A DNA stretch of 64,000 nucleotides, taken from Bacillus multifaciens (GTDB lineage: Bacteria > Bacillota > Bacilli > Bacillales > Bacillaceae_G). The stretch covers positions 108,279 to 172,278 of the forward strand of contig NZ_JAVBXD010000005.1 in NCBI RefSeq assembly GCF_030756675.1. Reading direction: 5' to 3'. The notes beneath the pieces were generated by a model. The model searched no databases and was not told the DNA's origin. It worked only from the letters and a program-made list of their open reading frames with translations. Positions 21,333-30,110 of this stretch are shown piece by piece (position 1 is the first letter of the stretch; each line of letters starts with the position of its first letter). The position numbers and the translations under genes are program-made.

Positions 21333-24287
21333 CTAATTATTAATTTGTAGCGGACGAAGTGATTTCAATGTTGATATTTCTTTCTTATTAAAACGATATT
21401 CTCCCAAGAAATTTATATGTTCCCATCCTAACGGTGAAATATGTTTCAAAAGCACTTCATCAAATTGATCTTTTCTTTTCAAAACCTCAATTGCTTGACT
21501 TAAATAAACCGTATTCCATACACTAACTGCATTAATTAATATATTTAAAGCACTACTTCTTTGTAACTGATCTTGTAGAGCTTTTTCCCTCAATTCACCA
21601 TGTTTACCAAAGAAAATTGCTCGTGCTAATGCATTCATAGCTTCCCCTTTATTTAATCCTCGTTGAATCCGCCGGCGCATAGGTTTATTTGAAAGATAAT
21701 CTAAGATAAAGATAGTTTTTTCGATTCTTCCTATCTCTCTTAAAGCTTTCGCTACTTTATTTTGACGTGTATAAGAACCTAATTTCCCCATAATTAATGC
21801 TCCTGAGACTTTTCCCTCTCGTATTGAATGAGCTAGTCGAAGAACATCATCATAATTTTCTTCAATTAATTTTATATTAATTTTCCCTCGTATCAATGAT
21901 TCTATATTATGAAAATCTTTAGGTGAATCTATTGTATACAATTTAGAAGCTGTTATATCGCGTAAACGTGGTGCAAAGCGAAATCCTAATAAATGTGCTA
22001 AGCCAAATACTTGATCCGTATATCCAGCGGTATCGGTATAATGTTCTTCAATTACTAAATCAGATTCATGATGTAACAGCCCATCAATAACATGGATGGC
22101 ATCTCGAGTATTAGTATTAATAACTTTTGTGTAAAAGGATGAGAATTGATCACTGACAAATCGATAGATAGTTGCACCTTTTCCATTTCCATAGTGTGGA
22201 TTAAAGCTAGAACTAAGGGATGATACCCCGATTGGAACTCTCATTCCTTCTGATGATGAAGTACTTCCGTTTCCCCAGTAAGATGATAAAGGTAATTTAT
22301 GTTGGAAATTTACAAGTACTGATTGAGCACGTTGTAAAGCATCATCATGCATTCTCCATTGGCCAGCATGAGCTAGTTGATGATAAGAAATATCTGGTGT
22401 TGCATCTGCCATCTTAGTTAGACCTATATTAGTTCCCATAGCCATTAATGAGGCAAGAGACACAGTTATTTCATCTCCCTTAGGTGGTTTATTTGTAGAT
22501 GCGTGAATTAGTTGTTGTTCAAATTTAGTCCAGTTAGATACTTCCAATAATAAATCAGTAAGCTTAATTCGGGGTAACATGTTATACAATGTTGAACTCA
22601 ACTTTTTAGCTTCTTCTGGTACATCTTTTTCTAAGCGATGGACCTGGAAACTTCCTTTGTCTAAATCTACTCCTTCCAATGAATGCGCATTTTCTGAGAA
22701 GCTTTGAATACGATTTAAAAGTGCTTCGGTTCGCTCATTCATGTATTCTTGTACCTGAATAGGAACTGTTAATCGGATTCCGTTCTCTTTCTTTTCTTTC
22801 CATTCTTGTTCTGAAACTAAGTATTCATCAAATTCTTTATGTTGCCTACTCCCTACAATAGAAATGTCGCCTGATTGTATATAATTTCGCAGTTCAGTAA
22901 ATGCAGCTATTTCATAGAAATGGCGATTAATAGTTCCATCTTCATTAAATACATGCTTTTTCCAACGCTTAGAAACAAAAGCTAATGGCGCATCTTCTGA
23001 TATTTTTCTTTTCCCAGATTCATTTAATTGATGAATTGTATCTAAAGCTAAAAGAACAGGTGTTGCATACTTAGTGCCTTTAAATTCTAAAGAACGTAAC
23101 AACGTTGGAGTGTATTTTCTCAAATAATTATAGCGACTCTCTAATAAATCGAGGTAATCATAGTTCATAGGGCGAGATAATTTTTTAGCTTCTTCAACAG
23201 AAGCTAAAAATTTTTCCTAAGGCATAATAGTTTCTAATAGGGAAAAAGGATCTAAGTTTTCTTGTTTGGCTTTAATTAAAGCATCACCTAAATTTACATA
23301 GTGATTTATTTTTTCATTAACAGCTTTCCCATTTTGTTTTTGAATCTCTTCTTGTTGTTTTCTTCCTTTTAATTGAAGATTCATTATTTGTTTATCATGA
23401 ATTTCAAATGCTAAATCAACCAATTCTTGTGTTAGATCCATTAAATAGGCAATTAAGATAGCATAACGTTTATTATTTTGAAACCTTCGGAAAGAAAATG
23501 GCTCATATCTGGAACCTATACGTGATAATTGTCGTAATCGATTAGGGTGTATATATTTCATATTTAATTGTAAACCTAAACGTCTTATGTATTCTAACCG
23601 TTCTACTACTTTTAAAAAGGCATCTGGCGAAAACTGACCTGGTATTTCTCTTAACCATGCTAGGTATGTTTTCGAAGTATTTGGCATTGGATGTAATAGA
23701 TGATTTAACTTTTCTAGTTGCGGAGATGTCAATGAAGATGTTAGCGTCTTGAAAATTTTCTCTTCTGAACGCTTGCGTGTTTCCCATACAAGGCGTTCGA
23801 TTGTTGGAATGGCAGGCAATATAATTTTTTCCTTTCTTAGCTCTTGGAGTACTGTTTGAATTAAGTAAGTGGTATTCCCATTCTCTAATGCATGTGGCTG
23901 TAGAAATTTTGAAATTCTACGATAACTGCTTAACGAAAAGTTTTTATATCCATACTCCCTACGAATCTTTTCTAAATGTTCTCTTCGAGTAGGATCACGC
24001 CTTGCATAATTGTAATAAGTTGTATGATCTACCCCAATTTGTTGAGCGACAAATTGGAGCATTCTTTCAGGAATTTCAATCATGTTAGTAATACTACACC
24101 CAGGATATCTTAATAGGCATAATTGTATGGTAAATCCTAAACGGTTATGTTCTCTACGAAGTTGATTAATAGTTTTTAGATCATCTTCAGAAAGGGTATA
24201 ATGAATTGCTAATTCATGTTTTGTTTCAAATGGAATTTGTAATAATTCTTTGCGCTGTTCAACTGTCAATAATTCTTTTCCCCTCAT
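21333..24287 (-). pseudogene. tnpA: Tn3-family transposase with an in-frame stop
   Basis: The reading frame from ATG 24287 (GGAGG 8 bases upstream) to 21333 would code for 984 residues, the normal Tn3-family length. It is broken only by a TAG at 23217-23219; the frame is the same on both sides, with 16 codons between the stop and the next ATG at 23168. The N-terminal part has the DNA-binding DUF4158-type domain. The C-terminal part carries the DDE catalytic region (HVIDGLLHHESDL, the AHLLGFRFAPR motif). Readthrough or suppression could still give active protein, otherwise it is dead. Confidence 0.85.
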
Positions 24288-24318
24288 ACTTATTTCCTCC
24301 ATATGATAAATTGTGTTT

Positions 24319-24738
24319 TTATTTACTTATGTGTTGATACAACGTTGTTATAAAAAAATAAATTTTCCTTATCCATGAATTATTGTCCCAATTATCTTTT
24401 TGTATTCTTCTATACAGAGTCATAAGAGAAATGCCCGCCTTTTCAACAGCATCCGTCCGGTTCATCCCTTGGCCAATAAGATATAAAGCGTAATTAATCT
24501 TTTCCTCATCAGCTTTTGGTTTCCCAGGATATTTTCCACGTTTCCTCGCTGCAAGGATTTCTTCTTTGGTCCGTTCAGATGTTAAATCTCTTTCAAATTG
24601 AGCAATCCCTGCAAAAACAGTAAAGAGCATTTTCCCATGTGCTGTAGTCGTATCAAGCCACGCCTCTTTTAGACTTTTCAAGTTTGCCCCTTTATGAGAA
24701 ATAAGTTCAGTAATCTCAATTAAATCTTTTGTTGAACT
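24319..24738 (-). pseudogene. tnpR: serine resolvase, 5'-truncated
   Basis: The open frame starts right after a TAA (24739-24741) with the resolvase sequence STKDLIEITELI and continues to LVSER-like QFERDLTSERTKEEI, then the C-terminal helix-turn-helix (GMNRTDAVEKAGISLMTLYRR). The N-terminal third with the catalytic serine is missing, so it cannot resolve cointegrates. The only possible start is a TTG at 24681. Family length would be about 185-200 residues; about 139 codons remain. Confidence 0.8.
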
Positions 24739-24903
24739 TTAATGGTCATCGTATCATGGATGAAACTTTTATATCTATTAGTTCTTCAGATTATAAACTT
24801 TTCTCTATTTCATTATATCTACACAATCATTCACCCACCCAGTCTTGTTAAGAAGTGAGTTTCGCAACTTCAATTAAGCCTTTTAATCTTTCATGATATT
24901 CCT

Positions 24904-24957
24904 GAAAGAATTTTGTTATATTTTTGAAAGAAAATTGAAAGGTATTTAAGCTAAGAT
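24904..24957 (+). promoter_or_regulatory. repeat-operator promoter upstream of the regulator remnant and kinase
   Basis: Two direct half-sites beginning GAAAGA at 24904 and 24926 are 22 bp apart. They are followed by GGTATTTAAGC and a -10-like TAAGAT (24952-24957), 26 bp after the second half-site. The same layout and most of the same bases recur at 26325-26378 before the secreted protein gene. Absence of a good -35 suggests activation by a response regulator. Confidence 0.65.
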
Positions 24958-25052
24958 GTACTTACTGATATTAGTTTTATTTTACAACAAAGGGTACTTA
25001 AGGTACTTTGTATTACAAAAAAAATGTAAAATATGTATTTTTACGCTCTTGA

Positions 25053-25157
25053 ATTCTTGAACAAATTTGGGAGCTTGAATACGAGGAGATTAAGACAATA
25101 ACTGTATTAATGAATCGTCTATATGAAGAATTAAAGAAGCACAGATTATTGGTTTGA
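25053..25157 (+). pseudogene. OmpR-type response regulator, C-terminal fragment
   Basis: A 34-codon frame ending in TGA at 25155-25157 begins ILEQIWELEYEE and continues TITVLMNRLYEELKK. This fits the winged-helix end of OmpR-family regulators (LEQVWG then RTVDVHISRLRKKL). A TGA precedes it at 25050, and only about 100 bp separate it from the promoter, so receiver and linker domains are deleted. It ends 20 bp before the kinase start, the normal spacing for a regulator-kinase pair. Assignment is by short similarity and position. Confidence 0.5.
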
Positions 25158-25177
25158 GACAACTAGGGGGATACAAT

Positions 25178-26236
25178 ATGAAATTACGGAATCAATTGTT
25201 ATTGATGAATCTATTAAGCACCGGCATTATGCTGATTGCTATCTGGTATAGCGAAATGAAAATGTTACTTAGATCGGAACAAACGCAACTATTCATAGGA
25301 ATTGTAACCGTAGCAATGGCGTTTTCAACGATAATTTACTGGCTATTAACACGCTCTATTACGGAATCTATTCAAAATTTAATTGCATTAACAAAAGAAT
25401 TTAGTGATAGACAATTTGGGACGACGTATAGAATTAGACAAGGACCACAAGAATTTAAAGAGTTAGCAACAGCCTTTCAACAAATGGCGAAAAAATTAAA
25501 AGAAGGGTTTACGAAGTTAGAAGAAGGAGAAAAAGCACGTACAGAGCTCATTGCGAATATTTCACATGACTTACGAACACCTCTGGCTAGCATACAATTG
25601 GTGATTGAAGCGTTACAAGATGATGTAATTGCAAACCCCGAAATGAAAACGCAATATTTAACGACAATTCATAAAGAAATACAAAGGTTGAGTGGATTAA
25701 TTAATGATTTATTTGATCTTTCTAGGTTAGAACTTGGACAAGAAGATTTTTATCCAAGTTTCACACATATGGACCGTATTCTATTAGAAGTACTCGATTC
25801 ACATTCTATTTTATTAGAAGAAAAACAGATTCATTTGCAATTACAAGTTTCTGATACGTTGCCTAAGCTCTGGATTATGCCTTGCAAAGTAGCGCGGGTT
25901 ATCAGTAATTTGTTCCATAATGCAATTCGATATTCCCCAGTAGCTGGAACGATTGAGTTAATTGTAGAGGAAAATAAACAGAAGAATCTTGTTCAATTCA
26001 TTGTACGTGATGAAGGAGAAGGCATTGCTTATAATGATCAACTGCGCATATTTGAACGCTTTTTTAGAATAGATTCATCAAGAAGCTCACAATCTGGGGG
26101 ATCTGGACTCGGATTAGCCATTGCACAATCATTAATTGAAATGCACAAAGGCAAAATTGGTGTGCGAGATCGTTCAGACGGTAAACAAGGGAGTGAATTT
26201 TGGTTTACTCTTCCCGTTACATCAGAAAGGAAATGA
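25178..26236 (+). CDS. sensor histidine kinase
   Basis: A 352-residue membrane kinase. Two membrane segments (about 7-25 and 35-55) enclose almost no external loop, so the signal may be sensed in the membrane. A HAMP domain follows (about 55-108), then the phosphoacceptor H130 in ISHDLRTPLA, the N box HNAIRYSP, and G boxes DEGEGI and GGSGLGLAI. The start follows AGGGGG by 7 bases. Its partner regulator is reduced to a fragment just upstream, so it is an orphan here unless a regulator acts from elsewhere. Confidence 0.9.
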   Translation: MKLRNQLLLMNLLSTGIMLIAIWYSEMKMLLRSEQTQLFIGIVTVAMAFSTIIYWLLTRSITESIQNLIALTKEFSDRQFGTTYRIRQGPQEFKELATAFQQMAKKLKEGFTKLEEGEKARTELIANISHDLRTPLASIQLVIEALQDDVIANPEMKTQYLTTIHKEIQRLSGLINDLFDLSRLELGQEDFYPSFTHMDRILLEVLDSHSILLEEKQIHLQLQVSDTLPKLWIMPCKVARVISNLFHNAIRYSPVAGTIELIVEENKQKNLVQFIVRDEGEGIAYNDQLRIFERFFRIDSSRSSQSGGSGLGLAIAQSLIEMHKGKIGVRDRSDGKQGSEFWFTLPVTSERK

Positions 26237-26238
26237 TT

Positions 26239-26275
26239 GCAAGACTTTTGTAACATTTATGAAAGCAAAATTTGT
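26239..26275 (+). promoter_or_regulatory. additional 22-bp-spaced half-site pair
   Basis: GCAAGACTTTTGTAAC at 26239 and GAAAGCAAAATTTG at 26261 repeat the half-site pattern seen at 26325 and 24904 with the same 22-bp period. It begins just after the kinase stop and lies about 86 bp upstream of the promoter-proximal pair, as an auxiliary regulator site would. Confidence 0.5.
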
Positions 26276-26324
26276 TTACGATATTGAGAAATTCAGCATA
26301 ATTTGTATTTATTTACAAATTAAT

Positions 26325-26378
26325 GAAAGACTTTTGTAACATATACGAAAGACTTTTGTAAGGTATTTGAACTAAGAT
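26325..26378 (+). promoter_or_regulatory. repeat-operator promoter of the secreted protein gene
   Basis: GAAAGACTTTTGTAA occurs twice, starting at 26325 and 26347 (22 bp apart). GGTATTTGAAC and a -10-like TAAGAT at 26373-26378 follow. Spacing from the second half-site to the -10 is 26 bp, identical to the promoter at 24904-24957. Confidence 0.7.
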
Positions 26379-26446
26379 GAACTTCCGAACATTAAATTTT
26401 TTTAATAAGTAGGGAAAAACATACATACAAAGTGAGGAATGACGTT

Positions 26447-28666
26447 ATGAATGAAAAGTACAAAAAAAGGATACCTAAAGTCCTACCTGTAGGAATTGCG
26501 ATGGGGATTTTATTCAGTGCTAGCCCATTAGCAAGCCCATTAACGGAAAATAAAGTGAAAGCAGATGTTGATACGGTCGCAACAATCATTACAACATTTG
26601 GAAGTATCTATGATACGTTTCTTAAAGAACCGTTTGGGAAATGGTTAGAGGAAATCGATGTAAAAAACTATTATTATGCTGCTCATGAAAACATTGCTTA
26701 CAAAGCTCCTACATTCCAAAAGGGAGAGTTTGGTATTAGTGTATTTGATTATTATAAAAATAAAGACTTTAGCAAAAAGGTTAAAATCGTTTATTCCAAT
26801 GGGAAATCTGAATATAAAACAATCAAACATGGAGAACAACTTCGTATCAAAGATGCGGGTACAATGGTAGATTTAACTCCTGATGAAGCTGATCCATCTA
26901 ACCATCATATTTTGTATATTACACAAAAACAATTAGATGAAGGAAATACGGGTATTTCACTTACGACTTTCAAAATATATTATCTACAAAGTGATAATAG
27001 CGGTCGTAAAAATAATTTAGCAGATAAATTTTTACGAAAAGAATTCCCAAATGCTTATCTGAAGAGCGGTCTGCTTGATATTCGTGTTAATGAGGATGAA
27101 CTTTTTAAGAAACTACCAAAAGAAAAACAAATACTAGCAACAATTACTTCAAAGCCGGTAGGTGGAGAAGTTCTTCCTAATACTTATTTTTTTAATGACC
27201 CGGAAGCCGTTGCAGATTTTAATAATCGCTTAGTAAATGTAGTTGCAGATACGAAACTGACTCTAGAAATGGGTATTGCAGTAGGAACTCATGAATTAAA
27301 CGATAAACCTTTTCAAATTATCCCGATTAAAAAAGGAAGCAATAAAGTAATTGTAAAACAAGGTCGAGATCATGTTTCAGGGAAAGAAGGACCTGGGCTT
27401 CACTGGACAGATGGACTTAATCCTGAGGAAATATTAGAACTTGTACCAATCGAAAATTCTGGTAACAATGAACTTCAATTTAATTTGATAAACAAGAATG
27501 GAGCACGTTTGATAATTACTGAAGACCGTGCTGAATTCACTACTGATAAGGGACTGCCATCTAACCTTCGTTTCACTGGAAAAACCAACAATGAACTTCA
27601 TAATTGGCTAAGAGAGTGGTATCCGGGTAAAGAAAATGAGGAAAAGAAGTATGGTGAAATTCAGATAGTCATTGATGAAAAGGATTCTAGGATATGGACT
27701 GCAAAAGATTCTGATGGGAACGTGATAAAAAACAGTTGGATAAGATATGGTGGTGAGAAGCAATATGTAGGTCCTGATGGAATTGTCGTGAGGGATCGCT
27801 GGTATAATGTTGAAGGGAAGACGTATTATTTTGGTTCAAGTGGCCCATTCCGAGGGTCTTATGAGAATCCAGATATTGATGGTAAGCAATACCACTTTGA
27901 TAATGAAGGTGTTTTGCAAAAATCAGTATGGAAAAACAAAAAATATTCTGATCATACTGGAGCATTTGTTAAAGAAGGCCTACGAGAAATAGATGGTAAA
28001 ATTTATTATTTTAAAGATTTCAAAGCTACTACAAATGAACTACGTCTAGAAGATCAAAATATCATCCTTCACTTCTCTGATAAAGGCGCACTTGAGAAGG
28101 CTACTAGGCTGAATGGAGAATCGCTAAATAGCATAACTTATGTTACTTTTGATGAGAAAACGTTAACGTTTGAAAAAGATGGTTCTATTAGAAAATTTGG
28201 AGTTTCTAAAGTCTTTGATGACAAGGGAGACCCTTCAATTGTATATTACAGCTTAGAAGAAGGGCCATTCTATACTGGTTGGAAGGAAATTGATGAAAAA
28301 AAATACTATTTCGAAAGTGGAGAAATCTTTAAATTCGATTACTATGAAAACATTGATGGGATAAGATATTACATTAATCACGAGGGACAAGCTCGACTGA
28401 GAGGCTTTTATGATATTAATGGTGGCACAATCTATATAAACGATAAAGGTGAAAAGGTATCTGGTTTTCAAAACATTAATGGGAAATTATATTACTTCGG
28501 TAGAGACAGAATGTATAAAGATGAATTGTTCTCTTTGGATGTCGGTGTTTATGCTGCTGGTCCTGATGGTGTGATTTACCAAAACTTCAAGGGCTATATG
28601 AATAATAATATTTTTGGCCAGACATACATTGAAACTAACAACGAGGGACTTGTTACTAATAGATAG
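26447..28666 (+). CDS. secreted protein with C-terminal cell-wall-binding repeats
   Basis: A 739-residue protein with a signal peptide (cut likely near residue 40, after NKVKA). Residues about 40-410 form one or more domains I cannot assign. From about 410 to the end there is a chain of roughly twenty-residue aromatic repeats of the type W-x-n-x-G-K-x-Y-Y-F (for example NVEGKTYYFGSSG, REIDGKIYYF, EIDEKKYYFESG, NINGKLYYFG), like choline- or glucan-binding repeats of clostridial toxins and surface proteins. The start ATG is 8 bases after GTGAGGA. It is preceded by the repeat-operator promoter and followed by a terminator, so it is a single-gene unit likely controlled by the adjacent two-component system. 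An enzyme or toxin role is possible but unproven. Confidence 0.8.
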   Translation: MNEKYKKRIPKVLPVGIAMGILFSASPLASPLTENKVKADVDTVATIITTFGSIYDTFLKEPFGKWLEEIDVKNYYYAAHENIAYKAPTFQKGEFGISVFDYYKNKDFSKKVKIVYSNGKSEYKTIKHGEQLRIKDAGTMVDLTPDEADPSNHHILYITQKQLDEGNTGISLTTFKIYYLQSDNSGRKNNLADKFLRKEFPNAYLKSGLLDIRVNEDELFKKLPKEKQILATITSKPVGGEVLPNTYFFNDPEAVADFNNRLVNVVADTKLTLEMGIAVGTHELNDKPFQIIPIKKGSNKVIVKQGRDHVSGKEGPGLHWTDGLNPEEILELVPIENSGNNELQFNLINKNGARLIITEDRAEFTTDKGLPSNLRFTGKTNNELHNWLREWYPGKENEEKKYGEIQIVIDEKDSRIWTAKDSDGNVIKNSWIRYGGEKQYVGPDGIVVRDRWYNVEGKTYYFGSSGPFRGSYENPDIDGKQYHFDNEGVLQKSVWKNKKYSDHTGAFVKEGLREIDGKIYYFKDFKATTNELRLEDQNIILHFSDKGALEKATRLNGESLNSITYVTFDEKTLTFEKDGSIRKFGVSKVFDDKGDPSIVYYSLEEGPFYTGWKEIDEKKYYFESGEIFKFDYYENIDGIRYYINHEGQARLRGFYDINGGTIYINDKGEKVSGFQNINGKLYYFGRDRMYKDELFSLDVGVYAAGPDGVIYQNFKGYMNNNIFGQTYIETNNEGLVTNR

Positions 28667-28747
28667 GAAAAGTATATAATAAAATTTGAATAGAGTAATA
28701 GATTTTTAGTAACCTTACTTCTTATAAAGAGTGAAGTATGATGTGTG

Positions 28748-28797
28748 AAAGTGGGTCATATTATGGAGAATTATGCCTATTATATGACCCATTTTCG
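28748..28797 (+). terminator. terminator after the secreted protein gene
   Basis: Perfect 10-bp stem TGGGTCATAT (28752-28761) / ATATGACCCA (28782-28791) followed by TTTTCGTTTTA. Confidence 0.75.
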
Positions 28798-28839
28798 TTT
28801 TATTCATTTCTCTGAGGTGTAACAAAATGCAACAAATAG

Positions 28840-28981
28840 GGGTCACCATACATGCTCATCAACTTAAGAATTTTATAACACCCCAAAACAAAAAAAATGT
28901 ACAATTTCACATGAAGATGTACATTTTTCTCGTTTTGGAGGTATTTGTATTTCTTAGCTTGATAGCGATGTATGGTGACCC
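28840..28981. mobile_element. MITE-like element with IS231-type ends
   Basis: A 142-bp non-coding unit with imperfect ~29-bp inverted ends. Both start GGGTCACCATACAT and end near CTTAAG or CTAAG. The ends resemble the left end of the IS231-like element at 30111 (GGGGCACCATACATCACTATC). Its middle folds into a ~20-bp hairpin centred on about 28911. It could be moved by an IS231-type transposase, as known for MIC231 cassettes in this group. Confidence 0.75.
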
Positions 28982-29087
28982 TTATTAGGAGTCTTTTTCT
29001 ATGTAGAAATTGCTTAGCATTTAAAAATCAAGGTTTTCGCTTCTAAAAAATGTCTTAACGTGGGTTTTATGTCATTTGGTTGGCGTG

Positions 29088-29147
29088 ACCCCAGGTTGGA
29101 AAACTGCCCACGAAGCATTTCAGGAGGAACTGTCGCACTTAGATTGA
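29088..29147 (+). pseudogene. IS30-family transposase, last codons
   Basis: A frame reading GWKTAHEAFQEELSHLD then TGA matches the usual IS30-family C-terminus (N-W-K-T-P-x-E-x-F-x-E-E-L). Nothing of the rest of the gene is present upstream. It is a scar of an earlier insertion. Confidence 0.5.
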
Positions 29148-29169
29148 CAAACCGTCAATCCAAAAAAGA

Positions 29170-29198
29170 AAAACACTCCTCGGAGTGCTTTTCTTTTT
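29170..29198 (+). terminator. hairpin with T-run
   Basis: CACTCC (29174-29179) and GGAGTG (29182-29187) form a tight stem extended by A/T pairs, followed by TTTTCTTTTT. It directly follows the IS30 remnant. Confidence 0.6.
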
Positions 29199-29277
29199 AA
29201 TAAATATCATCTATACTGTTTTTACTAGGAGTTGAGTTTAGAGTATACTCTCCTAAGTTTAATAATACTTTTTATTT

Positions 29278-29318
29278 AATAAACCGCAAAATTGGCTGAT
29301 TTTGTGGTTTATTTTTAT
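29278..29318. terminator. hairpin between 29.2 kb and the small secreted protein gene
   Basis: Arms 29278-29292 and 29298-29312 pair over 15 bp with one mismatch. The T-run is on the plus side (TTTATTTTTA), while on minus it lies just after the secreted protein stop. It may serve both directions. Confidence 0.5.
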
Positions 29319-29857
29319 GGACGATGAAATTTAACATGGTTACCATTACGATCGAACCAACCTCTAAATGCCCAGTTAATCCATCCACCATCACCTTGAT
29401 TTGTAAATTCCCCATCTTCAAATACCCAAATTCCAAAAGTGATTCCATCATATACTGTTGTTCCGAAGAATTTAACACCGTTAAAACGATCATCATAATT
29501 TTGGTTTAAATTAAAAACCATAACATTATAGCGTTGACCTGCAGAATAAAATGTTGATTCCATTACGCCTTTTACAAATCCTGAACGGTTAGTTTGAGTA
29601 TTGATGGAATTCCTAATCATGTTAGCGATACCTAATACATCTATACTTACATCTAAATTTGCACTAGCTTTCGCTGCTTTTGGTAACTTAGACTCTACAA
29701 AATTAATAGGTAATTCAGTAGATAGGTTAGTAGGAACATTTGTTGTAGAAGGAGAAATCTCAGCCGCACTTGCATCTGTTGGTGCAAACACTCCTAATCC
29801 TCCTAAACCGATAGCTCCAGCTAAAGCAATGTTCGTCAACTTTTTCATTTTTTTCAT
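29315..29857 (-). CDS. small secreted protein, tryptophan- and glycine-rich C-terminus
   Basis: A 180-residue protein with a clear signal peptide (hydrophobic core IALAGAIGLGGLGVF, cut after DASAA at about 31). The mature part has a polar linker, then a C-terminal domain rich in aromatic residues and glycine (FGIWVFEDGEF, GGWINWAFRGWFDRNG). Similar B. cereus proteins are annotated only as stress or YolA-like proteins; I recognise the look but cannot assign a function. The ATG lies 6-7 bases after AAGGAGGG. It stands alone between mobile remnants. Confidence 0.75.
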   Translation of the reverse strand: MKKMKKLTNIALAGAIGLGGLGVFAPTDASAAEISPSTTNVPTNLSTELPINFVESKLPKAAKASANLDVSIDVLGIANMIRNSINTQTNRSGFVKGVMESTFYSAGQRYNVMVFNLNQNYDDRFNGVKFFGTTVYDGITFGIWVFEDGEFTNQGDGGWINWAFRGWFDRNGNHVKFHRP

Positions 29858-30110
29858 AAAAAACCCTCCTTTATATTTTTATAAGGTATTACCCCCTACA
29901 CTTTAAAGTATATATTTCTTATACAGCAGAGGTAAACAATTTAATTGAAAAGGCATTAAATTGTTAATAGCTAAAAAAAGAATAAATATACAAAAACAAT
30001 AAAATTTATGTATATTTGAAACTAAATTTAAGGTAAATATACATTTATAGGAATAAAAAAATATTAACTGAATTTTTTGTCAATAAATGAAAAAACTTTT
30101 TTTATTTTAG
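29858..30110. other. AT-rich spacer before the IS231-like element
   Basis: Contains the upstream region of the small secreted protein gene on minus and no open frame of note. A/T tracts are dense, and no clear promoter could be fixed by eye. Confidence 0.4.

Larger units (their letters stand above)
21238..24738 (-). mobile_element. Tn3-family transposon, incomplete
   Basis: The left end is a typical 38-bp Tn3-type terminal repeat (21238-21275), starting GGGGTCCCACC and ending CGCTAAG. Behind it lie an interrupted transposase gene and a truncated serine resolvase gene, both on minus. I found no second copy of the terminal repeat to the right, so the right end and the start of the resolvase gene are lost around 24.74 kb. 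The element inserted into a GH4 glycosidase gene. Confidence 0.85.

Noticed and set aside
23217-24302. N-terminal transposase part as a separate gene
   Set aside because: Same frame continues past a single TAG into the catalytic part; treated as one broken gene.
24700-24960. Right terminal repeat of the Tn3-family element
   Set aside because: No match to CTTAGCGTACG...GGACCCC could be found here.
27687-27965. Minus-strand frame inside the large secreted protein gene
   Set aside because: Shadow of the aromatic repeat region.
29272-29496. 74-codon frame overlapping the small secreted protein gene in another frame
   Set aside because: The overlapping gene has a signal peptide and ribosome site; this frame has neither.
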